A stretch of 64,000 nucleotides of DNA from Arcicella sp038230735. Lineage in GTDB: Bacteria; Bacteroidota; Bacteroidia; Cytophagales; Spirosomataceae. The stretch spans positions 10,953-74,952 of the forward strand of contig JBBRMR010000017.1 of the NCBI GenBank assembly GCA_038230735.1. The letters run 5' to 3'. Shown here one piece after another: positions 36,362 through 44,293 of this stretch (position 1 is its first letter; every line of letters begins with the position of its first letter). A program made the translations under genes and the position numbers. The notes under the pieces were generated by a model, which saw nothing but the letters and a program-made list of their open reading frames with translations, was not told the origin of the DNA and ran no database searches.

Positions 36362-36458
36362 TAAAATATTTGATTGATACCCATGTACTTATCTCTCAAT
36401 TATCACGATTGACGAAAGATTTAAAAACTATAAACACATCATTAACGTAATTTGGTAG
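36358..36458 (+). pseudogene. vapC PIN-domain toxin remnant with internal deletion
   Basis: The start (GTG at 36358, overlapping the antitoxin stop) encodes KYLIDTHVLI, the N-terminal PIN motif with the first catalytic Asp. About 20 codons later, in a different frame, the DNA encodes IDERFKNYKHIINVIW followed by TAG at 36456-36458, which matches the usual C-terminus of these toxins. A complete toxin needs about 390 bp; about 290 bp are missing from the middle, including the other catalytic acids. The join is also out of frame, so no functional RNase can be made. Confidence 0.75.
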
Positions 36459-36496
36459 ATAGGATAAACAATCCAAACCTGATATAAAAATACAAC

Positions 36497-37342
36497 ATGG
36501 CATTAGACCAAGAATTTGAACAAGAAATAGAAGTGGAAGAAGGCGAAGGAATGACCTTTTTTGACCATCTCGAAGAACTCCGTTGGCATATCATCCGCTC
36601 CATAATTTCCATTATGATATTTACCATTATTGCATGGATTTATCAAAAAGAAATTTTTAGCGGGATTATTATGGCTCCTACCAAAGTAACATTTTGGACA
36701 AACAGAATGTTAAACACATTAGCCGACTTAGCGAATATCGACAGCCTTCATTTCAAACCTGCCGCCTTTGTTCTTCAAAGTCGTGAGGTATCGGGACAGT
36801 TTATGATGGCATTTACCCAATCAATCTCGGTGGGTTTGTTGTTTGCTTTTCCTTATTTCTTTTGGGAAGTTTGGCGTTTTATTAAACCAGGTTTGAAGCT
36901 AAAAGAAGCCAAAGCGGCTCGTGGGGCAGTTTTTTGGGTATCGTTATTATTCTTTTTGGGCGTAACTTTTGGTTATTATATTGTTTCTCCCATGGCAATC
37001 AACTTCTTAGCGAGTTATCAATTAGACGAGTCTATCCAAAATCAATTTGATATAAATGATTATATCTCTTTGCTTTCAACCATGACTTTGGCTTGCGGAA
37101 TTACGTTTCAGTTACCGATGATTTCGTTTGTGCTTTCACAAGTGGGTATTCTTACGCCAAAACTAATGCGTGAAAACCGTCGTTATGCCATTGTGATTAT
37201 TTTGATTATTGCGGCACTAATTACGCCATCACCCGATGCTATTTCACAGTTATTAGTAACCTTGCCTTTGTTGGGACTTTACGAAATAAGTATTTTAGTT
37301 TCGGCAAGAATCAAAAAACAAAAAGATGCGGAGTTGATTTAG
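36497..37342 (+). CDS. tatC: Sec-independent protein translocase TatC
   Basis: TatC is the signal-recognising core of the twin-arginine translocon, which exports folded proteins. The 281-residue protein has the conserved MTFFDHLEELRWHIIRSI start (19-36), six hydrophobic helices, and the FAFPYFFWEVWRFIKPGL segment with the family Phe-Trp-Phe pattern. A somewhat long acidic N-terminus (EFEQEIEVEEGEG) precedes it. tatA is not in the window. A Tat-signal protein is encoded at 63426-63854, consistent with an active pathway. Confidence 0.95.
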   Translation: MALDQEFEQEIEVEEGEGMTFFDHLEELRWHIIRSIISIMIFTIIAWIYQKEIFSGIIMAPTKVTFWTNRMLNTLADLANIDSLHFKPAAFVLQSREVSGQFMMAFTQSISVGLLFAFPYFFWEVWRFIKPGLKLKEAKAARGAVFWVSLLFFLGVTFGYYIVSPMAINFLASYQLDESIQNQFDINDYISLLSTMTLACGITFQLPMISFVLSQVGILTPKLMRENRRYAIVIILIIAALITPSPDAISQLLVTLPLLGLYEISILVSARIKKQKDAELI

Positions 37343-37451
37343 CCAATAATTAATAAGGAATAATTAATAGTTGTTGATAAGTTTAATTCAACGAAAAATT
37401 TAATATACTTAAAATCAAGCGATTATAGATTAATGAGATTGTTTCAGAGCA

Positions 37452-37486
37452 AATACTTAATACCTAATACTTGATACTTAATACTC
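37452..37486. repeat. Heptad repeat before reductase gene
   Basis: Five exact 7-bp units (AATACTT, AATACCT, AATACTT, GATACTT, AATACTC) end 9 bp before the ATG at 37496. The position would place them in the 5' leader. Confidence 0.7.
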
Positions 37487-37495
37487 TTAAAACAA

Positions 37496-38554
37496 ATGTC
37501 AGTAAAGTATTTTCATCTTACAGTAAAAGAAATTATTGAAGAAACTGCCGATACCAAAACCTTCACGTTTTGGCATCCCGTTCATGCTCCCGTGCAATAC
37601 AAGGCGGGTCAATTCCTCACGATGATACCCGTGATTGATGGGCAAAAAGTACGCCGTAGTTATTCTATGTCGTCATCACCCAATAAAGATGCTTCGATTG
37701 CCGTTACGGTAAAAAGAGTAGCTAATGGTCTGGTTTCCAATTATTTATGTGACCACGTAAAGGTTGGTGATGCCATCGAAATGATGGAACCGATGGGGCA
37801 TTTTGTGGCAGACCCAAGTCCGACCAAAGAACGTACTATTGTGCTTTTTGGCGGAGGTTCGGGTATTACGCCTTTAATGTCTATTATCAAATCGGTACTA
37901 CCCGTTGAACAAAATACGAAGGTGTATCTAGTTTATGGTTCACGGAATGAGGAGAGCATTATTTTCAAAAATCAGTTATCAGAATTAGAGCAAAAATATG
38001 AAGGACGTTTCCGTGTTCTGCACGTTTTGAGCAAACCTTCCTATACTTGGACGGGCTATAAAACACGGATTCATCAAGCCTCAGCGGTTATATTTTTGAA
38101 GCAAGAATTTGCCATTGACATTGACAAAGCCGAATACTTTTTGTGCGGACCAGAAGGCATGATGCAGGAAGTGGAATCCGCCCTAAATATATTTAATGTA
38201 CCAGCCGACAACATTCATCAAGAGCATTTTGGAACGGGAATTATTGAGCATACCGAAGATGATGATGACGGTTCGTTAAAAGAACAAACCGTTACGATTC
38301 AATATGAAGGCACTGATTATCAGGTAGTTGTAAAGCCCCACGAAACTATTTTGGAGGCGGCATTGCGTGATGATATTGACCTTCCGTATTCGTGCCAAGC
38401 GGGAATGTGTACGGCTTGTATGGGCAAATGTACCTCGGGAGAAGTATTGATGGATGATGAAGATGGATTGACTGAAAAAGAAGTAAAACAAGGATATATC
38501 CTGACCTGTGTGGCTCACCCAAAGACAGCGGGCGTAGTGATAGAAGTAGATTAA
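37496..38554 (+). CDS. Ferredoxin-NAD(P) reductase with C-terminal 2Fe-2S domain (PaaE-like)
   Basis: The 352-residue protein has three modules: an FAD-binding barrel (RRSYSMSSSPN at about 60-70), an NAD(P)-binding domain (FGGGSGITPLMSII), and a plant-type 2Fe-2S ferredoxin domain. The last has Cys300, Cys305, Cys308 (CQAGMCTAC) and Cys338. This is the PaaE/HmpA-type electron-transfer arrangement that feeds oxygenases. The phenylacetate epoxidase subunits (paaABCD) are not adjacent, so the oxygenase partner is unknown. It is followed 47 bp later by a small monooxygenase-like gene, which could be functionally linked. Confidence 0.88.
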   Translation: MSVKYFHLTVKEIIEETADTKTFTFWHPVHAPVQYKAGQFLTMIPVIDGQKVRRSYSMSSSPNKDASIAVTVKRVANGLVSNYLCDHVKVGDAIEMMEPMGHFVADPSPTKERTIVLFGGGSGITPLMSIIKSVLPVEQNTKVYLVYGSRNEESIIFKNQLSELEQKYEGRFRVLHVLSKPSYTWTGYKTRIHQASAVIFLKQEFAIDIDKAEYFLCGPEGMMQEVESALNIFNVPADNIHQEHFGTGIIEHTEDDDDGSLKEQTVTIQYEGTDYQVVVKPHETILEAALRDDIDLPYSCQAGMCTACMGKCTSGEVLMDDEDGLTEKEVKQGYILTCVAHPKTAGVVIEVD

Positions 38555-38601
38555 TTTAGTGGGTATTTCACCCATTCTGTAATAAATAACTAAAAAAAAA
38601 T

Positions 38602-38889
38602 ATGATTTTAGAACTTGCAACGATAGATATTAAAGCCAAGAAAAACGAAGAATTTGAAGCCGCTTTGATACAAGCCCAAGAGGTTTTAGTAACGGCAAAA
38701 GGATACGTAAAGCACGAATTTAAGAAGTGTATCGAACAACCAAACCGCTACGTTTTATTGATAACTTGGGAAACCTTAGAAGACCATACCAAAGGTTTTA
38801 GAGAATCGGTTTTATTCCAAAGATGGAGAATAATTATTGGACCGTATTTTGACAAAGCCCCTGTGGTTCAGCACTTTGTGGTAGTGTAG
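38602..38889 (+). CDS. Antibiotic-biosynthesis-monooxygenase-like small protein
   Basis: The 95-residue protein has the dimeric alpha/beta (ferredoxin-like) fold pattern of ABM/YgiN proteins. Strand LELATIDIKAKKNEEFEAAL leads to a helix, GYVKHEFKKCIEQPNRYVLLI forms the central strands, then TWETLEDHTKGFRESVLFQRW and a final strand containing APVVQHF. Members act as quinol or aromatic monooxygenases without cofactor, or as haem-degrading enzymes; many have unknown substrates. It is likely cotranscribed with the upstream reductase. Confidence 0.8.
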   Translation: MILELATIDIKAKKNEEFEAALIQAQEVLVTAKGYVKHEFKKCIEQPNRYVLLITWETLEDHTKGFRESVLFQRWRIIIGPYFDKAPVVQHFVVV

Positions 38890-38913
38890 CAGTCGAGAAT
38901 ATCAAATCAAAAA

Positions 38914-39312
38914 TTATCTGTTAGATTGAAAAATAGTTCGCCATTTGGTAAGTGTTTCATTTCTTAGTTTAGCACTATCAAATGGCAAAATATTCTCTAC
39001 GTTTTTGAAATTTATTCTTACGTTAGAATCAACATCGGCGATGTAACAAATATTGATAATAAAGCTTTTTTTTACTAAAAAGCGTAATTTCTTTCACAAT
39101 ATACTTTTATTGATTGTTCCTAACACAAAATTATTCAAAGTAATAGTAGAATTAGTGTTTGTTATTTCTATAATGACGTTTTTAGATTCTTTTAAATGTA
39201 TTTTTACACCGTGTCCATCACATTGGACATAAACAATATTATTTAAGTATTCATAATGGGTTGTTTGATTAGTGCCCTTCAATTTTATTTCAATCTTCCT
39301 GACGAAATACAA
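38914..39312 (-). pseudogene. Frameshifted LytTR-type DNA-binding regulator
   Basis: On the minus strand the first part (from 39312) reads MYFVRKIEIKLKGTNQTTHY and NIVYVQCDGHGVKIHL, the start of a LytTR domain, and stops at a TGA (39094-39096). Another frame then gives KSFIINICYIADVDSNVRI, ENILPFDSAKLRNETL and KWRTIFQSNR, the second half of a LytTR domain, ending with TAA at 38914-38916. The two halves fit end to end, so at least one frameshift near 39060-39100 split the gene. No receiver domain is present upstream. A 44-codon frame (39290-39424) overlapping the start is not recognisable. Confidence 0.7.
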
Positions 39313-39582
39313 TGTTTATTTCTCTCTTTACTTTCCAACATTGAAAAACATTCTTCATGTCGATATATTCAATCATTAGCAAATGCTGATTTTTCAATCT
39401 ATTAATATAGTTTGATCCAGCCATCGCATTTTACCTGATTTTAATGTAAAATCCTTAACGGGCTACTGGGCAACCTTACCGTTGAATAAACAAACAATTA
39501 CAAAAACATGAACACACTTGGTTTAATGACTTTTTTCTATTATGTTGCGACACAACTGTAACAGCACTAACTTAACCTATCA

Positions 39583-40263
39583 ATGTCTAAACGAAGCATA
39601 ACTTTAATTGCCTGTCTATTTCTGACAACAATCGTCCACTGTTTTGCTCAATTCAAAAAAGACCGTTCCGTCTTTCGGTTTGGCGTAAAAGCCGTGAATA
39701 TTTATGGTGATAATGTTCCTTTTGGTAATAGCATCAAACTAAAACCTGTGATTGATTTGGGTTTTGGCATTAATTACAAACTGTCTAAAAACCTCAGTTT
39801 CCAGCCCGAAATTCATTACAGCCCTCGTGGTTTTCAGTCAAGATACAATTTTACGGATTCTACCTATACCGAAAATTCCCTTGAATTACATTATTTGGAT
39901 ATTTGCCCAAATTTGAATTATGTTTTTGGAAATCGGAATAGCTTTGGCACTCAATTGTGCGTATGGGCGGGTCCATATTTGGGCGTAGGCATCACGGGTA
40001 AGAATGTTTTTTCGGGTGTTAGGTTAAGCGAAAAACGAAGGGCCGACAGTACGTTTAGCAACACCGTTAGAACTTTTGGCAATGGTTTGAACAGAATAGA
40101 TTACGGCTTCAATATGGGCATTGGCGTACAAGTAGAAAAATTCACACAAATAGGCGTTTCATACAGTGTAGGCTTAAACAACGTAGCCGATAACCGCACT
40201 TTTCAATATTATAATCAGTCTATTGGCATATTTGTTATTGTACTTTTTGATGATATGTTTTAG
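39583..40263 (+). CDS. PorT-like outer-membrane beta-barrel protein
   Basis: The 226-residue protein has a signal peptide (to about 22, CFA-Q). It then has alternating strands typical of the outer-membrane beta-barrel family, for example FRFGVKAVNIYGDN, LGFGINYKLSKNLSFQPEIH and GFNMGIGVQVEKFTQIGVSY. It ends in VLFDDMF with a terminal Phe. No specific role can be assigned. It is flanked upstream by the dead LytTR gene and downstream by a strong terminator. Confidence 0.7.
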   Translation: MSKRSITLIACLFLTTIVHCFAQFKKDRSVFRFGVKAVNIYGDNVPFGNSIKLKPVIDLGFGINYKLSKNLSFQPEIHYSPRGFQSRYNFTDSTYTENSLELHYLDICPNLNYVFGNRNSFGTQLCVWAGPYLGVGITGKNVFSGVRLSEKRRADSTFSNTVRTFGNGLNRIDYGFNMGIGVQVEKFTQIGVSYSVGLNNVADNRTFQYYNQSIGIFVIVLFDDMF

Positions 40264-40284
40264 GAAAATTCTTCGTTATAATTG

Positions 40285-40317
40285 AAAAAGCTACTCATTC
40301 ATTGAGTAGCTTTTTTT
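40285..40317 (+). terminator. Strong terminator
   Basis: AAAAAGCTACTCA pairs perfectly with TGAGTAGCTTTTT around a 5-nt loop, 20 bp after the barrel gene. Confidence 0.85.
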
Positions 40318-40496
40318 GATGCCGTATAACTGTGCTACGCTCAACCGATTAAAGCGTTAATCATAGATTATGGGTGCAGTCCTGAATATTAAATCTATTC
40401 TATTATTTTGATTTAATTTCACGATTTTTATTAAAATTGAGTATATGAAAGTGGCGAAATTGCTTTCTAAAACAATAAACGGAAAAATAATATCGA

Positions 40497-41954
40497 ATGA
40501 ACTTTAAACTCAACAAATCACATTTAGCTTCTAATTCTGTGAATCTGAGCAAGCATCTGGACTTGCCCAATAATGAAATTTTTAATTTACCTGAAAAAGT
40601 TTTACAATTTGGCACGGGCGTTTTGTTGCGTGGTCTTTGCGATTATTTTATTGATAAAGCCAACAAAAAAGGCATTTTCAATGGTCGGATAGTAGTCGTA
40701 AAATCGACTGATTCGGGTGGTGCCGATGATTTCAATGAACAAGACGGACTTTACACGCACTCGATCAAAGGCGTTGAAAACGGTCAGCCCATAGAGGAAT
40801 ATATCTTAAATGCTTCCATTTCACGCACCTTGTCGGCTCGTTCGCAATGGCAGGAGATTTTGTATTGTGCCAAAAATCCAGAGATGCAGATTGTTTTTTC
40901 CAATACTACCGAAGTAGGAATTGCCTTGATTGAAGGCGATAAAATTAATAACAATCCTCCCTCCTCTTTTCCCGTAAAACTATTAGCATTTTTGCATGAA
41001 CGTTGGAAGCATTTTGAGGGTTCGGCAGAGAGTGGAATGGTGATTGTACCGACAGAATTAGTGGTCAATAATGGAGATATTTTGAAAGAAATAGTGCTTG
41101 ACCAAGCCCAAAGAAATACCCTCGAACCAGGGTTTATAGACTGGCTAAAAACCCATAATCGTTTCTGTAACTCTTTGGTGGACAGGATAGTACCTGGGAA
41201 ACCCGATAAAGAAATGACCGATGAATTACAGAATAAATTGGGTTATCAAGATAATTTAATGGTACTCTCGGAGGTGTATCGTCTGTGGGCTATTCAGGGC
41301 GATGACTACGTGCGAAATCTATTATCATTTGCCAAAGTGGATTCGGGTGTAATCATTGAAAGAGATATAGAAATTTATCGAGAGCTCAAACTCAGAATGT
41401 TGAACGGAACGCACACTTTACAGTGCGGAATGTCGTATTTATTAGGTTTTAGGTTGGTAAAAGACGTAATGGCAAATGGTTATTTAAGTAGAATAATTAC
41501 CAATTTGATGTTGGGTGAAATCGCCTTAGCGATTCCTTACAAAATTGATTCCAAAGCCAGAGATCGCTTCGGCAGAATGGTACTTGACCGTTTCCGTAAT
41601 CCATTCCTCAACCATAAACTCTTGGATATATCAGCTCAATACACGACCAAAATGAAGATGCGAAATATTCCGATTCTGCTTCAATATTATAAGGAATTTG
41701 GAAAGCCACCCGAACTTTTTGCGATGGGTTTTGCGGCATATTTGCAGTTTATGAAGGGTGAAAAAGAGATGAATGGTGCATATTATGGAGAATCTAACGG
41801 AGAATATTACCCCATCAATTGCAATTTTGCCCCTTATTTTTATGAACAATGGCAAAATTTTGATTTAGATAAAGTATTAGCCAACCGTAGCCTTTGGGGC
41901 GAAGACCTAACCCAATTGGAAGGTTTTGCGGATGCGGTGAGGAAGTATTTATAA
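40497..41954 (+). CDS. uxaB: Tagaturonate reductase (altronate oxidoreductase)
   Basis: UxaB reduces D-tagaturonate to D-altronate with NADH in galacturonate breakdown. The 485-residue protein belongs to the mannitol-dehydrogenase-like family. The N-terminal NAD-binding loop is LQFGTGVLLRGLCDYF, followed by VVKSTDSGG and the family-typical FSNTTEVGIAL. The catalytic-type KLRMLNGTHTL block with its conserved Asn/His, and ALAIPYKIDSKARDRFG, lie in the C-terminal half. kdgK follows 8 bp later, supporting a hexuronate role over mannitol or fructuronate. Fructuronate reductase (uxuB) is the nearest alternative. Confidence 0.82.
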   Translation: MNFKLNKSHLASNSVNLSKHLDLPNNEIFNLPEKVLQFGTGVLLRGLCDYFIDKANKKGIFNGRIVVVKSTDSGGADDFNEQDGLYTHSIKGVENGQPIEEYILNASISRTLSARSQWQEILYCAKNPEMQIVFSNTTEVGIALIEGDKINNNPPSSFPVKLLAFLHERWKHFEGSAESGMVIVPTELVVNNGDILKEIVLDQAQRNTLEPGFIDWLKTHNRFCNSLVDRIVPGKPDKEMTDELQNKLGYQDNLMVLSEVYRLWAIQGDDYVRNLLSFAKVDSGVIIERDIEIYRELKLRMLNGTHTLQCGMSYLLGFRLVKDVMANGYLSRIITNLMLGEIALAIPYKIDSKARDRFGRMVLDRFRNPFLNHKLLDISAQYTTKMKMRNIPILLQYYKEFGKPPELFAMGFAAYLQFMKGEKEMNGAYYGESNGEYYPINCNFAPYFYEQWQNFDLDKVLANRSLWGEDLTQLEGFADAVRKYL

Positions 41955-41962
41955 AAAGAATT

Positions 41963-42967
41963 ATGAAAATTGTTACTTTCGGCGAAGTCATGATGCGACT
42001 TAGTACGCCAAATTTTACTCGGTTTCCACAAGCTACTCAGTTTGATATAAATTTTGGCGGAGGCGAAGCAAATGTTGCTTCCTCTTTGGCTATTTTGGGC
42101 TTAGAAGCAAGCCACGTAACCCGTTTTCCCGATAATGATTTGGGGCGTTCAGCAACCGCTATTTTTAAAAAATATGGCGTTGAGACAGAAAATATTGCTT
42201 ACGGAGGGGATAGAATCGGGATTTATTTTGTGGAAAAAGGAGCAGCCATGCGTCCGAGCAAAGTGGTTTATGACCGTGCTAATTCATCTTTTGCCACGCT
42301 TCAAACTACAGATTTTAATTGGGAAGAAATCTTAAAGGATGCTCAATGGTTTCATTTCACAGGAATCAGTCCTGCCATTTCTGAAAGTGCAGCCCAAGCC
42401 TGTTTGGAAGCCGCACAAACCGCTAATCGCTTGGGAATCAAGGTTTCAGCCGATGTTGGCTATCGTTCAAATCTCTGGAAATGGGGCAAAACTCCCAGCG
42501 AAGTAATGCCAGGATTGGTTGAATATTGTGATGTAATTGTGTGCAGTAAAGGCGATGCTTCTGATATGTTTGGTATCATTCCCAATGATGAAAAAGGCAG
42601 TTTTAAGTCGGTCTGCAAACAGATTTTAGATAAATTCCCGCAGATAAAGAAAGTAATAAATACCAAACGTGGACAAATCTCGGCTTCACACAATACGCTC
42701 ATGGGTAGATGTTGGGATGGGCAGAAAATGATTGAAACTGATGTTATGGATATTTCCGATATTGTGGATAGAATAGGAGGAGGCGACGCTTTTATGGCGG
42801 GTTATATTTACGGAGAATTAATGTATCAAGACACGCAAAAAGCCCTTGATTTTGCCGTGGCAGCCTCGGCTTTAAAACACACTATTGAAGGAGATTTCAA
42901 TATTGTGAGCGTACAGGAAATTGAAGCCGTTGTGGCGGGTGATGTGAGTGGGCGATTGAAACGGTAA
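41963..42967 (+). CDS. kdgK: 2-dehydro-3-deoxygluconokinase
   Basis: KdgK phosphorylates KDG, the common intermediate of galacturonate and glucuronate catabolism. The ATG at 41963 (MKIVTFGEVMMRL) gives 334 residues; an upstream start at 41894 would overlap uxaB and add non-homologous sequence. PfkB-family signatures are FGGGEANVA and the C-terminal DRIGGGDAFMAGY with catalytic Asp. The gene sits 8 bp after uxaB and is clearly cotranscribed. The aldolase (kdgA), the dehydratase (uxaA) and the isomerase (uxaC) are not in the window. Confidence 0.9.
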   Translation: MKIVTFGEVMMRLSTPNFTRFPQATQFDINFGGGEANVASSLAILGLEASHVTRFPDNDLGRSATAIFKKYGVETENIAYGGDRIGIYFVEKGAAMRPSKVVYDRANSSFATLQTTDFNWEEILKDAQWFHFTGISPAISESAAQACLEAAQTANRLGIKVSADVGYRSNLWKWGKTPSEVMPGLVEYCDVIVCSKGDASDMFGIIPNDEKGSFKSVCKQILDKFPQIKKVINTKRGQISASHNTLMGRCWDGQKMIETDVMDISDIVDRIGGGDAFMAGYIYGELMYQDTQKALDFAVAASALKHTIEGDFNIVSVQEIEAVVAGDVSGRLKR

Positions 42968-43069
42968 CTGTAACGTGGCAGTTCGACGATTCAATAGCCT
43001 CGTCAATTTAGAGAACTTACCATACGGGCAAGGCTGTCGAATCGTTGAACCGCAGTGTTACAGTTTCCA
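42966..43069. repeat. Long inverted repeat, second copy of the 15.2-kb family
   Basis: Arms GTGGCAGTTCGACGATTCAA and CGAATCGTTGAACCGCAGTG are near-complementary, with AACTGTAAC and GTTACAGTT outermost. The copy lies directly after the kdgK stop and before the terminator. Confidence 0.75.
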
Positions 43070-43112
43070 AAAGTCCAGATAATTCTTATTCAGAATTATC
43101 TGGACTTTTTTA
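43070..43112 (+). terminator. Strong terminator after kdgK
   Basis: A 17-bp perfect stem beginning AAAGTCCAGATAATTCT with a 5-nt loop and a T run closes the uxaB-kdgK operon. Confidence 0.88.
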
Positions 43113-43125
43113 TTGTCCAAACCCT

Positions 43126-43133
43126 TATCTTTG
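43126..43133 (+). promoter_or_regulatory. -7 promoter element
   Basis: TATCTTTG fits TAnnTTTG and ends 18 bp before the ATG at 43152. Confidence 0.5.
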
Positions 43134-43151
43134 TAAAAAAATCAACAAATC

Positions 43152-43772
43152 ATGAAACCTATATTCTCTGTCAAAATCTGTTTACTATTCACTGTTTACG
43201 GTTCACTGTTAATAGGTTGTGATTTTACCAAAAGAATTGACACTAGAGCGGCAGTAAAAGAACTTCACGAGCGTGAGGTGAAGCGAATTACACCCGCCCA
43301 ATTTACCGAACAAGTGGACGAATGGGGACACTCAATCGTAGATTCTTTAAACAAAAATTTAATTCAAAATCTTGAAAATAGAGCCGTCATAGATTCACTA
43401 TCAAAGTCTTACCGAGTAGAGATTCTATTTGGCAGTCCGCTAAAATTACAAAATCCTACCTTTGGACAAAAGGTTAATGAAATTCTGGATGCTTATCAAT
43501 ACAATGCAGAAAAACATTTACCGCAAATAGACAATATCCAAAAATCAGACGATGAATTATCCTTCTTTTACACTGAACCGATTATCCTGAGAAATGAATT
43601 AGTAGGTTTGAAGAAACCGAGAATCGAGGCATTGAGTAAAACGGTAAATTTGGATAGTTTAAGTTTTAGAAAAAAGGGTGATTTTATGGGTTTGTGGCTC
43701 ATAAAATTCTCGAAAAGAGAAGTAGTGAGATTGGCAGACCCAAAGCATTTATTGAAATTGAGCGAGAAGTGA
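43152..43772 (+). CDS. Hypothetical lipoprotein
   Basis: The 206-residue protein has a lipobox (LLIGC, Cys23), so it is probably membrane-anchored. After a basic helix (AAVKELHEREVKRI) comes AQFTEQVDEWGHSIVDSLNK, then a mixed region with no recognised motif. The signal peptide codons 43178-43212 are five consecutive 7-bp repeats of the CTGTTTA/CTGTTAA type, so a repeat has shaped part of the hydrophobic core. It has its own -7 element and no operon partner. Confidence 0.6.
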   Translation: MKPIFSVKICLLFTVYGSLLIGCDFTKRIDTRAAVKELHEREVKRITPAQFTEQVDEWGHSIVDSLNKNLIQNLENRAVIDSLSKSYRVEILFGSPLKLQNPTFGQKVNEILDAYQYNAEKHLPQIDNIQKSDDELSFFYTEPIILRNELVGLKKPRIEALSKTVNLDSLSFRKKGDFMGLWLIKFSKREVVRLADPKHLLKLSEK

Positions 43773-43775
43773 AAT

Positions 43776-43900
43776 GGGTTTTCGGCAGTCGGTTTTCGGC
43801 TTTTTCGCTCCATCGTTGGTATCCCCACCAGCTACACTTACGACAGCATCGTTAGAGTATGCTTACGCCAAAGTGGTTGGTGGGGACACCAACCACGGGG
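43776..43900. repeat. Heptad repeat next to GTGGTTGGTGT-family palindrome
   Basis: TTTTCGG, CAGTCGG, TTTTCGG (about 43782-43802) form a short heptad run. Then GTTGGTATCCCCACCA (43815-43830) and TGGTGGGGACACCAACCAC (43880-43896) are the arms of the same palindrome found at 49.9 kb and inside uvrA. CTTACG and its neighbours form an inner stem. Confidence 0.75.
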
Positions 43901-44293
43901 CAAAAAATTCTACGAAATGAGTATTATCTTGGATAAGGCAATCACTTTTAACCTAAAAGTGATTGATTTAAATGTACTATAAATAAAATAGAAGAACCTA
44001 TGTAATAAAGTTAACATTTCTACTAATAGTTTATCGAACTTAGCTATGATTGTATTCTTTGCAGTGAGTGTAATTGTAATTAAACTCTTAAAATCAGAAG
44101 TTATGGGAAGATTAAAAATAGTTATTCGTGAAGCGACCCTCGTGTGAAGAATGGTGCCTTTGCCTAAGAATAGTTAATTATTAGAAGCAATATAACTTTG
44201 TAGGATTGAGGGTTAGGGGGGGCGAGTCCCCCGCTTCACGCCTCATGCGAAAATTGCATTTAGGCTTAAATAATTTTTTGTAAAAAATAATTA
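43901..44293. other. Gene-free stretch before epimerase gene
   Basis: It contains an 11-bp hairpin (AATCACTTTTA with TAAAAGTGATT, 43941-43965), a possible 14-codon ORF at 44103-44147 (MGRLKIVIREATLV) and a -7 element TAACTTTG at 44193-44200. A G-rich then C-rich hairpin (about 44214-44232) follows. None of these is known to be functional; the -7 element is the best candidate for the epimerase promoter. Confidence 0.4.
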
